From Gammaproteobacteria bacterium (lineage in GTDB: Bacteria; Pseudomonadota; Gammaproteobacteria; Nevskiales; Nevskiaceae), in the NCBI GenBank assembly GCA_026398875.1, contig JAPLSB010000021.1:62001-126000 (forward strand): a stretch of DNA of 64,000 nucleotides, read 5' to 3'. The number at the start of each line of letters is the position of its first letter. The stretch's first letter is position 1. Under the pieces are notes generated by a model. The model did no database searches, had not been told where the DNA came from, and worked only from the letters and a program-made list of their open reading frames with translations. This document shows positions 53,330 through 62,223 of the stretch, piece by piece. The position numbers and the translations under genes are program-made.

Positions 53330-54367
53330 ATGAGTGAAGCGGCCAGTGCTGTGCGCCCTGCCACGCCGGCCCCGGTCGGGCGGGTCTTGCGCATCGACAC
53401 CGGCCTGCGCATCGGCGGCGACGTCGACACGCTGAAGCTCGCCGTCGAGCTGCAATTGCCGCAGCGGATTTCAGCCGCGCCGGTGCTGCTCGTCTGCATG
53501 CCGGGCGGTGGCATGAACCGCCGCTACTGGGATTTGCGGCCGGACGATGGCGATACGTCGTACAGCTTTGCCGCGCAGATGACCGCGCGCGGTCTGCTGG
53601 TGCTGCTGGTCGATCCGGTCGGCATCGGCGACAGCGACCGTCCGAGCGACGGTTGGGCGCTGCGCCCCGAAGTGCTGGCCGACGCGCATCACGCGGCGAT
53701 CGCGGCGGTCTGCGCCGGCCTGCGCGACGGCAGTCTGGTGGCCGGTCTGCCGGCACTGCCGCAGCTGCAGAGCATCGGCGTCGGCCATTCGCTCGGCGCG
53801 CTGCTGAGCATCGTCCAGCAGGCGCGGCATGCCAGCCATGCCGGCATTGCCGTGCTCGGCTTCGGCTGTGACGGCCTGCCGGACTACCTGGTGCCTGAGG
53901 CGCGCGCGCTGATCGGCGATACGGAAGCCTTCCGCATGCGCCTGCCGGAACTGGCGCGCGCGCAGTTCGGCGAACCGTTTGCCACCCTCAAGCCGTCACG
54001 GCCGTCGACCGGCCTGTTCGCTGCCGAGCGCGCCGAGATGAAGGGCATGCTGGCGCTGCGTCCGGCAGCGGCACCGGTGCTGGCAGTCGGCGCGACGCAG
54101 GCGATGTTTCCGGGCAATGTCGCGCCTGAGGCCGCTTCGATCAGCGTGCCGGTGTTCGTCGGCGTCGGCGAGCTGGATCTGGTCGGCCCGGCGCAGCGCA
54201 TCCCGGCCAGCTTCACCGCCTGCCACGACCTGTTGCTGCACGTGCTGCCGCAGGCCGGGCACAGTCATTTCCTGTTTCCGGCGCGTCATGGGCTGTATTC
54301 GCGCCTTGCCGGCTGGGCCCAGGCATTCGCTGCCGCCCAAGCCGCACCTTCCTCGCTCCACTCCTGA
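53330..54367 (+). CDS. Alpha/beta hydrolase
   Basis: A 345-residue alpha/beta-hydrolase-fold protein. The oxyanion turn is CMPGGGMNRRYWDLR; the nucleophile elbow is GHSLG (VGHSLGALLS); a plausible catalytic Asp lies in GVGELDLVGP and the His in QAGHSHF. It has no signal peptide. It is not an obvious HsaD, since the HsaD-type motifs are absent. It might be a thioesterase or an esterase for steroid or acyl substrates, next to the aldolase and CoA-ligase genes. Confidence 0.82.
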   Translation: MSEAASAVRPATPAPVGRVLRIDTGLRIGGDVDTLKLAVELQLPQRISAAPVLLVCMPGGGMNRRYWDLRPDDGDTSYSFAAQMTARGLLVLLVDPVGIGDSDRPSDGWALRPEVLADAHHAAIAAVCAGLRDGSLVAGLPALPQLQSIGVGHSLGALLSIVQQARHASHAGIAVLGFGCDGLPDYLVPEARALIGDTEAFRMRLPELARAQFGEPFATLKPSRPSTGLFAAERAEMKGMLALRPAAAPVLAVGATQAMFPGNVAPEAASISVPVFVGVGELDLVGPAQRIPASFTACHDLLLHVLPQAGHSHFLFPARHGLYSRLAGWAQAFAAAQAAPSSLHS

Positions 54368-54383
54368 TTCCAGAGCTCAAGTC

Positions 54384-54695
54384 ATGGCAAGCCTCAAGGC
54401 AGGTTCCAAATTCCGCAGCGCGGTCTGCGATGCACAGGTCATGGTCATCAAGGCACCGGCCGGCGAGCACACGCTGCTGTGCGGCGGTGTCGCGATGCTG
54501 ACCGGCACCGAGACTGCGGCGGCCGGCGCGGCGGCCGATCCGGCGCAGCTCGGCGGCACGCTGATCGGCAAGCGCTACGTCAATGCCGACGAATCGCTGG
54601 AACTGCTGTGCACCAAGGGTGGCCAGGGCGGCATGGTGTTCGACGGTGCAGCGCTGGAAATCAAGCAGGCCAAGCAGCTGCCGTCGTCCGACTGA
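54384..54695 (+). CDS. Small conserved hypothetical protein next to an acyl-CoA ligase
   Basis: A 103-residue protein with two conserved-looking blocks: SAVCDAQVMVIKAPAGEHTL followed by LCGGVAML, and GKRYVNADESLELLCTKGGQ ending KQAKQLPSSD. Three Cys sit at residues 12, 30 and 73 approximately. It has no signal or membrane segment. I recall similar small genes next to FadD-type ligases in actinobacteria but no function. It is 16 bases after the hydrolase and 10 before the ligase, so it is in the operon. Confidence 0.6.
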   Translation: MASLKAGSKFRSAVCDAQVMVIKAPAGEHTLLCGGVAMLTGTETAAAGAAADPAQLGGTLIGKRYVNADESLELLCTKGGQGGMVFDGAALEIKQAKQLPSSD

Positions 54696-54705
54696 AGCGC
54701 GCGCC

Positions 54706-56196
54706 ATGAACATCACGACCCTGCTCGACATGGCCGCCGAAGCCTTCGGCGAGCGCACGGCCGTGGTCTGCGGCGACAGCGCGCTGAGCTATGCCGAACT
54801 GCGTGAACGCGCGCAGGCCGGCGCGCAGGCGGCGCTGGCCAGCGGGGCACGGCATGTCGGCTTCCTCGACGTGACCGGGCCCGCGGCACCCGTCGCGCTG
54901 TTCGCGGCGGCCTATGCCGGCCTGCCGTACGTGCCGCTGAACTTCCGCCTGACGCCGGCCGAGTTGAACGAACTGGCCGCGCGCATCGCGCCGGCCTACC
55001 TCGTTGCCGGGCCCGAGTTCCTGCCGCTGCTGACGCCGCGCGCCGACATCCAGACGATCCCGCGTGCCGACTTCCTCGCGTTGCCTGCAGCCGAAGCCTT
55101 GCCCGAGCCCGCCGAGGACCCGCGCGCAATCGCCGTGCAGCTGTTCACCAGCGGCACCACCGGCAAGCCGAAGGCGGCGATCCTGCGCCACGAGAATCTG
55201 ATGTCGTACATCGTCGGCACGGTCGAGTTCGCCTCGGCCGAGGAAGACGACGCGATCGTCGTCACCGTGCCGCCGTACCACATCGCCGGCATCTCCTCGG
55301 TGCTCAGCTCGACCTACGCCTGCCGGCGCATGGTGCAGCTCGACGGCTTCGATGCCGCCGCCTGGCTCGCCGCCTGCCGCCAGCACGGCGTCAGCAATGC
55401 CTTCCTCGTGCCGACGATGCTTCAGCGCATCGTCGAGCATCTGCAGACCAGCGGCGAAGCACCAGCCTTGCCGGCACTACGGGCGATCGCCTACGGCGGC
55501 GGCAAGATGCCGCTGGCGACCATCGAACGCGCGATGGTGCTGTTCCCGCAGGTCGACTTCACGAATGCCTACGGGCTGACCGAAACCAGTTCGACGATCG
55601 CCGTGCTGGGTCCGGACGATCACCGTGCCGCAGCCGCCAGCCGCGACCCGGCCGTGCAGCAGCGCTTGGCCAGCGTCGGCCGCGCGACGATGGCGGTCGA
55701 GCTGCAGATCCGCGATGAGGACGGCCGCGTGCTCGGCCCGAACCAGCCCGGCCTCGTGTTCGTGCGCGGCGCGCAGGTGTCCGGCGAATACCTTGCGCAG
55801 GGCAGCCTGCTTGACGCCGACGGCTGGTTCCCGACAAGGGATCGCGGCTGGCTCGATGGCGAAGGCTTCCTGTTTCTCGATGGTCGTGCCGACGACGTGA
55901 TCGTCCGGGGGGGCGAGAACATCTCGCCCGGCGAGATCGAGGCCGTGCTGCTCGATCACGCGGCAGTTGCCGATGCTGCGGTCGTGGCGATGCCGGATGC
56001 GCAGTGGGGCGAAGGGGTGGCGGCGGCAATCGTGCTCAAGCCCGGTGCGCAAGCGACCGAGAGCGAGCTGCAGACGCTGGTCAAGCAGCGGCTGCGCTCG
56101 TCGCGCGTGCCGCAGCGCATCCTGTTCAAGTCGGCCTTGCCGTACAACGAGACCGGCAAGCTGCTGCGGCGTGTGCTGCGTCAGGACTTCGTCTAG
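54706..56196 (+). CDS. Acyl-CoA synthetase (ANL superfamily)
   Basis: A 496-residue ligase with the phosphate loop LFTSGTTGKPKAAIL near residue 145, YGLTETSSTIAVLG, the TRDRGWLDGEGFLFLDGR hinge, RGGENISPGEIE and catalytic Lys in NETGKLLRR. Shorter than the FadD3-like enzyme at 25253 and without obvious fatty-acid specificity. It may activate a steroid carboxylate or a side-chain acid. The ATG at 54706 immediately follows the small hypothetical gene. Confidence 0.85.
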   Translation: MNITTLLDMAAEAFGERTAVVCGDSALSYAELRERAQAGAQAALASGARHVGFLDVTGPAAPVALFAAAYAGLPYVPLNFRLTPAELNELAARIAPAYLVAGPEFLPLLTPRADIQTIPRADFLALPAAEALPEPAEDPRAIAVQLFTSGTTGKPKAAILRHENLMSYIVGTVEFASAEEDDAIVVTVPPYHIAGISSVLSSTYACRRMVQLDGFDAAAWLAACRQHGVSNAFLVPTMLQRIVEHLQTSGEAPALPALRAIAYGGGKMPLATIERAMVLFPQVDFTNAYGLTETSSTIAVLGPDDHRAAAASRDPAVQQRLASVGRATMAVELQIRDEDGRVLGPNQPGLVFVRGAQVSGEYLAQGSLLDADGWFPTRDRGWLDGEGFLFLDGRADDVIVRGGENISPGEIEAVLLDHAAVADAAVVAMPDAQWGEGVAAAIVLKPGAQATESELQTLVKQRLRSSRVPQRILFKSALPYNETGKLLRRVLRQDFV

Positions 56197-56305
56197 CGAT
56201 CCGGTGGGCGCCAGGCCGGAACCGGGCATGCCCATGCGATGCTCTGCGGGGCATGGCCGTCGTCCCGCCCTCACGGCCAAGGGCAGTGATGAGAACGATC
56301 CCGTG

Positions 56306-57649
56306 ATGCAGCTGCACGGCAGGCGCTGCACGGTCGATGCGCCGGGCGTCGCCGGTGATTACGCGACGCAGCTGCTGACCGACTTGGGCGCTGCCGTCAC
56401 CCGGCACTGCTCCGCGCTGGCAACGCCTGCGGCCGACGCCGCTTCGGCATCGGCGTTTGCCGCGCTCAGCGGCCCTGCGGACGGCCCGCCGGTCCGCGTG
56501 CCGCTGCCGTTGCCCGCGCTTGCCGACGGCGTACTTGCCGCCTTGCAGGCGCTGGCGCCGGAGGCGGCACTCGCTGATCTCGACGGCGATACCTTGCTCA
56601 GCGAGCGCGCCGTGCTGGCTGGCCTGCGCCGCAACGGTGCGATTGCGCCCGGTGGCCATTGCCGTCTGCTTGCCGCTGCCGACGGCCATATCGCGCTGAG
56701 CCTTGCCCGTGACGACGATTGGCATCTGCTTCCGGCCTGGCTCGAACAGGATTGCGTTGCGCCCGGCGACTGGGCTGCGCTTGCCGCCTGCGTGCAGGCC
56801 TATCCAGCAAACCGCCTGATCGAGCAGGGCCGCTTGCTGGGCCTGGCGCTGGCCGCCGACCAGGCCTGCCCGAGCATGCCGGTGCCCTGGCTGCGCGTGC
56901 ATGCGCAGGCCCCGGCCACGGCGCGCCCGCTGCCGGCGCGCAAGACGCCGCTGGTGGTCGATCTGTCGTCGCTGTGGGCCGGGCCGCTGTGCAGCCGTCT
57001 GCTGCAGCGCCTCGGTGCGCGCGTGATCAAGCTGGAAAGCCTCGGTCGGCCCGACGGCGCACGTGCCGGCCATGCGGCCTTCTTCGATCGCCTGCATGCA
57101 GGCAAGCAGAGCGTTGCGCTGGACTTCGCGACCACCACCGGCCGCGCACAGCTGCGCGCGCTGCTGGCCGAGGCCGACATCATCATCGAGGCCTCGCGGC
57201 CGCGGGCTTTGCGCCAGCTCGGCATCGATGCCGAAGCGATCATCGCCGGTCCGCGTCGGCCGACCTGGATTGCGCTCAGCGGCCACGGCCGCAGCGAGCT
57301 GCAGGAGCACTGGATCGCCTATGGCGACGATGCCGGTGTGGCCGCTGGGCTCACGTCGCTGCTGCATCGGCAGTGCGGTCAGCATCTGTTCGTCGGCGAT
57401 GCGATTGGTGACCCGATGACTGGCCTGCATGCCGCGCTTGCGGCTTGGGCGTCATGGCGGTCGGGAGGCGGGCGGCTGATCGCGCTGTCGCTGGTCGAGG
57501 TGCTGCAGCATCTGATCCAGCAGGCGGCTGGCGCGCAGGCGCCAATCGCCGCTCGCAAACGCGGCTGCAGCAGCGTCGACAGCGGTATCGGCGCACGCGA
57601 GCTGGGCACCGATACCGCTGCCGTGCTCGCCGAGTTCGGGCTTCGCTAG
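56306..57649 (+). CDS. CaiB/BaiF-type CoA transferase with degenerate N-terminal half
   Basis: A 447-residue protein. The second half is a family III CoA-transferase domain: VVDLSSLWAGPLCSRLLQRL near residue 215, followed by EADIIIEASRPRALRQLGID and the active-site-type motif VGDAIGDPMTGLHAALAAW with an Asp. The N-terminal about 200 residues are poorly conserved but begin GRRCTVDAPGVAGDYATQLL, like the start of another CaiB domain, so this may be a shortened relative of the double protein at 49196. A GTG at 56303 is an alternative start. Confidence 0.75.
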   Translation: MQLHGRRCTVDAPGVAGDYATQLLTDLGAAVTRHCSALATPAADAASASAFAALSGPADGPPVRVPLPLPALADGVLAALQALAPEAALADLDGDTLLSERAVLAGLRRNGAIAPGGHCRLLAAADGHIALSLARDDDWHLLPAWLEQDCVAPGDWAALAACVQAYPANRLIEQGRLLGLALAADQACPSMPVPWLRVHAQAPATARPLPARKTPLVVDLSSLWAGPLCSRLLQRLGARVIKLESLGRPDGARAGHAAFFDRLHAGKQSVALDFATTTGRAQLRALLAEADIIIEASRPRALRQLGIDAEAIIAGPRRPTWIALSGHGRSELQEHWIAYGDDAGVAAGLTSLLHRQCGQHLFVGDAIGDPMTGLHAALAAWASWRSGGGRLIALSLVEVLQHLIQQAAGAQAPIAARKRGCSSVDSGIGARELGTDTAAVLAEFGLR

Positions 57650-57841
57650 TGCCTCGATTGGAGCCTTGATCGGGCTCTCGTCCGTGCGGAGTAGGACTTT
57701 GCGGCAGCCATTCCGGACACTGCCTGCACTGCACTGCAAGCCTCGACTCGCGCCTGAAGCGCGGCATCGCAGGCTCGCCCGAATCCGATCGACTCGCCCG
57801 CCGGCAGCGCGGCCGAGCGCACAGCGCCAACGAGGAGCCCC

Positions 57842-59110
57842 ATGTCCGCAATCGCCGCTGCACCTGGCCGCATAGAAATCAGCGGCAAGATCTTCAACCC
57901 GTTTTCGCAGGCCTTCATTCGCGAGCCGCGGGCCACCTGGCAAATGCTGCTGCGCGACTATCCGATCGCCTATCACCGCGATCTCAGCATGTGGGTCGTC
58001 AACTCGCACGAGCTGTGCGGCGAAATGCTGAAGAACAACGTCTTCAGCCCCAATTTCATGGAGTGGGAACACGCGCCGCCAGCGAAGGCCGACGCAGACA
58101 AGAACGACTACGACCGGACCTTCGACAAGTCGCTGTTCACGGTTTCCACACGTGATCACCTGAAGCTGCGCAAGCTGACGATGCCAGCGTTCTCGAAGCC
58201 GGTGATGGGCAAGATCGACGGCAAGATCCGCGATCTGGTCCTTGAATGCTTCGATGCCATCGGCGATGCCGACACCTTCGATGTCTACGAGGCCATCGCC
58301 ACCAAGCTGCCGGTGCGCTCGATCGCGCGCATGGTCGGCGTGCCGACCAACATGGAAGGCTTCTTCCACGACTTCGCGGTCGGCGTCGTGCTGGCCACGC
58401 GTCCGAACCTGAGCCCGAAGGAGCGCGATGCCGCCGTCGCCACCACACTTCCAGGCCTCGCGTTCTTCAAGGAGCAGATTGCCCAGCGTCGCGCGCTGCC
58501 GCATCCCGGTGACGACTTCCTCGGCAGCCTGGTCGGTGCCAGCGACAACGGCGAAAGCCTGGATGACTACGAAATCCTGTCGATCATCCTGGCGCTGATC
58601 ACTGCGGGTTCGGATACCGCGACCGATCTGCACACCTACGCGATGCTCGGCCTGCTCAAGCATCCGGAGCAGTACGCGAAGTTGCAGCAGCGTCCGGAAC
58701 TGATGGAGAACGCGATCATCGAACTGTTGCGCCACGGCTCGATGGGCAAGTTCCCGTTCTTCCGCTTCGCCACCCAGGACACCGAGTTCGCCGGCCAGCA
58801 GATCAAGAAGGGGCAATGCATCCTGATCAATCTGTCGGCGGCCTGGCATGACCCGGCGAAGTATCCGGACTGGGATCGTCTGGACATCGAACGCCGCCTC
58901 GACGGCAACCTCGTGTTCGGCGCCGGTGCCCACTTCTGCATCGGCACCTATCTGGTCCGCGTGCAGGGCGGGCTGATGATCAGCGAGTTCATGAAGCGCT
59001 ACCCGAAGGCCACGCTGGTCAACGGTGACGGCCAGATCGACTACGACTACAAGCACCACAACGCGCGCCGAATCACGCGGCTGATGGTGCAGACCAACAA
59101 GGGCGCGTGA
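57842..59110 (+). CDS. Cytochrome P450 (short soluble class)
   Basis: A 422-residue bacterial P450: I-helix ALITAGSDTATDL (Ala255-Gly-Ser-Asp-Thr259), K-helix with the E-x-x-R pair in IIELLRHGS, and haem loop FGAGAHFCIGTYLVR with Cys366. GAGGAG lies close before the ATG (AGGAGCCCCATG). The size is that of soluble class I enzymes. The stop codon shares a base with the rubredoxin start (TGATG). It may hydroxylate a steroid or its side chain; the substrate is unknown. Confidence 0.9.
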   Translation: MSAIAAAPGRIEISGKIFNPFSQAFIREPRATWQMLLRDYPIAYHRDLSMWVVNSHELCGEMLKNNVFSPNFMEWEHAPPAKADADKNDYDRTFDKSLFTVSTRDHLKLRKLTMPAFSKPVMGKIDGKIRDLVLECFDAIGDADTFDVYEAIATKLPVRSIARMVGVPTNMEGFFHDFAVGVVLATRPNLSPKERDAAVATTLPGLAFFKEQIAQRRALPHPGDDFLGSLVGASDNGESLDDYEILSIILALITAGSDTATDLHTYAMLGLLKHPEQYAKLQQRPELMENAIIELLRHGSMGKFPFFRFATQDTEFAGQQIKKGQCILINLSAAWHDPAKYPDWDRLDIERRLDGNLVFGAGAHFCIGTYLVRVQGGLMISEFMKRYPKATLVNGDGQIDYDYKHHNARRITRLMVQTNKGA

Positions 59111-59274
59111 TGAAGCAGTGGATCTGCGTGATCTGCGGCTTCATCTACGAGGAGGCCAACGGCATGCCCGACCACGGCATCGCGCCCGGCACCCGCTTCG
59201 AGGACCTGCCCGAAGACTGGCAGTGCCCGGAATGCGGCTCGCCGAAATCGGCCTTCGAAATCTACGTGGGCTGA
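59110..59274 (+). CDS. Rubredoxin, coupled to the P450
   Basis: A 54-residue rubredoxin with the four iron ligands Cys6, Cys9, Cys39 and Cys42 (ICVICGF, CPECGSP). It is the classical length and has the usual YEEANG and EDLPEDWQCPEC pattern. It starts one base into the P450 stop codon (TGATG), so the two are made from one message. It is a plausible electron donor for the P450. No rubredoxin reductase gene is visible here. Confidence 0.92.
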   Translation: MKQWICVICGFIYEEANGMPDHGIAPGTRFEDLPEDWQCPECGSPKSAFEIYVG

Positions 59275-59298
59275 GGCCCGCTTCAGGAACCTGCCACC

Positions 59299-59787
59299 AT
59301 GCTCAAGCACACCAGCACCGCTCGCTATCCGGCCTCCGCATCCGTGCTGATGCGGATGTTCACGGATCGCGCGTTCCATACGCGCAAGCTCGAAGCGCTT
59401 GGGACCACCCGGTTCGAAGTGCTCGACCATGCCTTCGACGGCAGGAACTTCAGGATCAAGATCGACCGCCGCGTGCCGGTGGCAGCCCCCGGCGGCGCCA
59501 AGAAGCTCATGGGCGGAGAGACACGGGTGATCAACGAGGAACTGTGGGACGTCACGACGATGACCGGGCGTGTGCTCGTCGAGCCGGTCGGCATGCCGGT
59601 CGAGATGTCCTGCGACACCACCATCGCCGAGGACGGCGGCGACTCGGTCGTGACCTTCCACTGGACGATCAACGCGAAGATCCCGGTGGTCGGCGGCACG
59701 CTCGAGAAGTTCATCGTCGGCGACATGGAAAAGCGCGCCGACGAGGAAATTCGCGTTGCTGTCGGCTTCCTGAAGGACTACGCCTGA
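59299..59787 (+). CDS. DUF2505 protein (START-like fold)
   Basis: A 162-residue protein of the DUF2505 family, a START/SRPBCC-like fold that forms a hydrophobic pocket. It shows MFTDRAFHTRKLEALGTTRF near the N-terminus and a TINAKIPVVGGTLEKFIVGDM segment. Such folds bind lipids or sterol-like ligands in related families. It is 24 bases after the rubredoxin gene, so it probably belongs to the same transcript and may bind the hydrophobic substrate. Confidence 0.8.
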   Translation: MLKHTSTARYPASASVLMRMFTDRAFHTRKLEALGTTRFEVLDHAFDGRNFRIKIDRRVPVAAPGGAKKLMGGETRVINEELWDVTTMTGRVLVEPVGMPVEMSCDTTIAEDGGDSVVTFHWTINAKIPVVGGTLEKFIVGDMEKRADEEIRVAVGFLKDYA

Positions 59788-59897
59788 GGCCGAACGCCTG
59801 ACGGCGATGGACCGGGCAGCCTCTACTTGGTTTGAGGGAGGCGCCGGGCGGCAGGACGCTTAGCATCGATGCACACCCAATCCGGCACACCGGAACC

Positions 59898-59931
59898 CAC
59901 CGGTGGCTACATCCGGGCAGCACGCTGCCCG
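59898..59931. promoter_or_regulatory. Palindromes upstream of the DUF1329 gene
   Basis: CCACCGGTGG is a perfect 10-base palindrome at 59898-59907, and CGGGCAGC/GCTGCCCG with a two-base gap forms an inverted repeat at 59914-59931, 22 bases before the ATG. They lie in the 5' region of the outer-envelope gene and could be an operator or an mRNA leader hairpin. No regulator match is claimed. Confidence 0.35.
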
Positions 59932-59953
59932 ACGTGCGAGAGGAACCAACACC

Positions 59954-61324
59954 ATGTTGAAACCGAAGCTCGCGAGCAGCTTGTGCATGGCTGCCGCGAT
60001 CCTGCTGATCAGCCTGCCCGCCAGCGCCAAGGTGAAGGCGGAGAAGGCCGCCGAACTCGATGGCAAGAAGTACACCTGCCAGGGTGCCGAGCGCGCCGGA
60101 AGCGCCAGTGGCGTGCCCGCCTACACCGGCAAGTACGTGGGCACATGGCCGGGGCAGAGCAAGCCCTTCGGCTATGAACCGGGGCCATACGCGGCCGAGA
60201 AGCCGACGCTGACCATCACGGCGCAGAACATGGCCGAACACGCCGACAAGCTCACCGAAGGCCAGAAGGCGCTGTTCAAGAAGTATCCGGAGGCATTCAA
60301 GATGAATGTCTACCCGAGTCATCGAGACTTCGGCTTCGCCCCGTGGGTCTGCGAGACGGTCAAGAAGAACGCGACGACCGCGGAGCTGGCCAATGACGGC
60401 TATGGCGTGTCTGCGACCAGCGGTGCGATTCCGTTCCCGTTCCCGGCCTCGGGCCTGGAAGCGATCTGGAACATGATCAACCCGCATCGCGCCTGGACCG
60501 AATCGGCAGTGACCGACATTGCGGACGTGTACGCCAATGGCAGCATTGCCTGGGGTCGCAACCGGTTCAAGACCATGAACCCGAACAACGATCCGAACAA
60601 GCGCGGCAGCCTGCAGGACAAGATCAACGCCTACTTCTCGACCGGCTACCTGTTGCCGCAGCGCGACAAGGGCTTCGTGGCCGTTGGCTACCAGCCGAAT
60701 GATTTCAGCAAGGATGCAACGCAAAGCTGGCAGTACAGCCCTGGCCTGCGCCGCGTGCGGCAGGCGCCAGAAGTCGGCTTCGACTACCCGGTGCCGCCGG
60801 CCGGCCTGCGCACGGTTGATGACGACTACGGCTTCAATGGCTCGCCCGAGCGCTACACCTGGAAGCTGGTCGGCAAGCGCGAGTACTACGTGCCGTATCA
60901 CAACTTCCGCATCAACGATCCGGCGGTCAAGTACAGCGATCTGATCAAGCCCGGCACGGTCAACCCGGATTACATGCGCTACGAGCTGCACCGTGCCTGG
61001 GTGGTCGAAGGCACGCTGAAGTCCGGCGTGCGCCACATCTACTCGAAGCGCGTGCTCTATGCCGACGAGGACAGCTGGCTGACGCTGCTCGCCGACAACT
61101 ACGACGGCCGCGGGCAGCTGTGGCGCACGAACATGGTCAACTACTTCTATTCGCAGGAATCGAAGACCTTCCACCGCGGCGCAACGCTGTACCACGACCT
61201 CAGCTCGGGCGCCTACGAGGCCGGCTATCTGGTCAACGAGCGCGGCAATGACTGGTGGCGCATCAACCAGCCGCAGACCGAAAAGGAATACAGCCCGGAT
61301 GCGCTTGCGCGCGCCGGCCACTGA
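59954..61324 (+). CDS. DUF1329 envelope protein with signal peptide
   Basis: A 456-residue exported protein. Residues 1-25 form a signal peptide (KLASSLCMAAAILLISLPASA, cleaved before KV). The mature part matches DUF1329: PFPFPASGLEAIWNMINPHR, WQYSPGLRRVRQAPEVGFDY and RADEDSW-like YADEDSWLTLLADNYDGRGQ. DUF1329 proteins have a LolB-like fold and occur with RND permeases and DUF1302 proteins in clusters for hydrophobic-compound degradation. No DUF1302 partner is next to it. GAGAGGAAC precedes the ATG. Confidence 0.87.
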   Translation: MLKPKLASSLCMAAAILLISLPASAKVKAEKAAELDGKKYTCQGAERAGSASGVPAYTGKYVGTWPGQSKPFGYEPGPYAAEKPTLTITAQNMAEHADKLTEGQKALFKKYPEAFKMNVYPSHRDFGFAPWVCETVKKNATTAELANDGYGVSATSGAIPFPFPASGLEAIWNMINPHRAWTESAVTDIADVYANGSIAWGRNRFKTMNPNNDPNKRGSLQDKINAYFSTGYLLPQRDKGFVAVGYQPNDFSKDATQSWQYSPGLRRVRQAPEVGFDYPVPPAGLRTVDDDYGFNGSPERYTWKLVGKREYYVPYHNFRINDPAVKYSDLIKPGTVNPDYMRYELHRAWVVEGTLKSGVRHIYSKRVLYADEDSWLTLLADNYDGRGQLWRTNMVNYFYSQESKTFHRGATLYHDLSSGAYEAGYLVNERGNDWWRINQPQTEKEYSPDALARAGH

Positions 61325-61345
61325 CACGCTGCGAGGATTGCCACG

Positions 61346-62215
61346 ATGAGCAAGAACGTATTCATCACCGGTGCCAACATCGGTCAGGCCAACCTGCTGG
61401 CGAAGGCGCTGAGCAAGCAGGGCTGGAACGTGTTCGCCGGCGTGCTGCCCGGTGCGCCGACCGATCTGGTCAATGGTCCGAACCTCACGGTCATCGATCA
61501 GGATGTGTCGAAGACCGATTCCGTGCTGCACAGCGCGGAAGCCGTGACCAAGGCCCTGAACGGCGCAGGCCTGGACCTGCTGATGAACGTGGCGGGGGTC
61601 GCGAACATCGCCGTCGGCGTGCTGGAAGCCACCGACCTCGTGCAGCTCGAGCGCCTGTTCCACATCAATACCTTCGGCCAGTTGCGCGTCATCCAGGCCT
61701 TCCTGCCGCTGCTGCGCAAGAACGCGCCGGGCTCGCGCATCGCCAACTACAGCTCCGGCGCGATCCTCGCGAATCCGGTCGGTGCCGGGGCCTACAACAT
61801 GACCAAGCACGCGATCCACGGCATGACGCTGACGCTGCGTCACGAGCTGGCGCCGTTCGGCATTCAGGTGACCTCGATCATTCCCGGCGGCGTGCTGACC
61901 GCGATGTCGGCGAACTCGCACGAGAACACCAGGAAGACCTGGGCGATGCAGCCGGAAGCGGTGCGCCGGGTCTACGAGCCGCATCTCGGCAAGGTCATGA
62001 TGCAGGTGCTGCCGGACATGCTGGAAAAGACCGGCAGCACGCCGGAGCAGGCGCTCGAGGGCACGCTGGAAATTCTTTCAAAAAAGAAGTGGAAGCCGAT
62101 GGAATATCTCGGCAAGGACGTCAAGCCGATGGGCCTGATGCGCCGGCTGCTGTCGGACAGCCAGCTTGAAAGCATGATGCGCATGACTTTCAAGATTCCG
62201 GCCTACAAGAGCTGA
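61346..62215 (+). CDS. SDR family oxidoreductase
   Basis: A 289-residue SDR with a slightly divergent cofactor motif (ITGANIGQANLLAKAL), a Ser in NYSSGAIL and YNMTK as catalytic Tyr-Lys. After the active site a long C-terminal part (GGVLTAMSANSHENTRKTWAM and on) exceeds the classical length. GAGG lies before the ATG. It may act on an alcohol or aldehyde made by the P450; the next gene encodes an aldehyde dehydrogenase. Substrate unknown. Confidence 0.8.
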   Translation: MSKNVFITGANIGQANLLAKALSKQGWNVFAGVLPGAPTDLVNGPNLTVIDQDVSKTDSVLHSAEAVTKALNGAGLDLLMNVAGVANIAVGVLEATDLVQLERLFHINTFGQLRVIQAFLPLLRKNAPGSRIANYSSGAILANPVGAGAYNMTKHAIHGMTLTLRHELAPFGIQVTSIIPGGVLTAMSANSHENTRKTWAMQPEAVRRVYEPHLGKVMMQVLPDMLEKTGSTPEQALEGTLEILSKKKWKPMEYLGKDVKPMGLMRRLLSDSQLESMMRMTFKIPAYKS

Positions 62216-62223
62216 GGCCGGCA

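Noticed and set aside
53330..54367. Assignment of the alpha/beta hydrolase as HsaD
   Set aside because: It has a GHSLG elbow but lacks the meta-cleavage-product hydrolase motifs and is far from hsaC.
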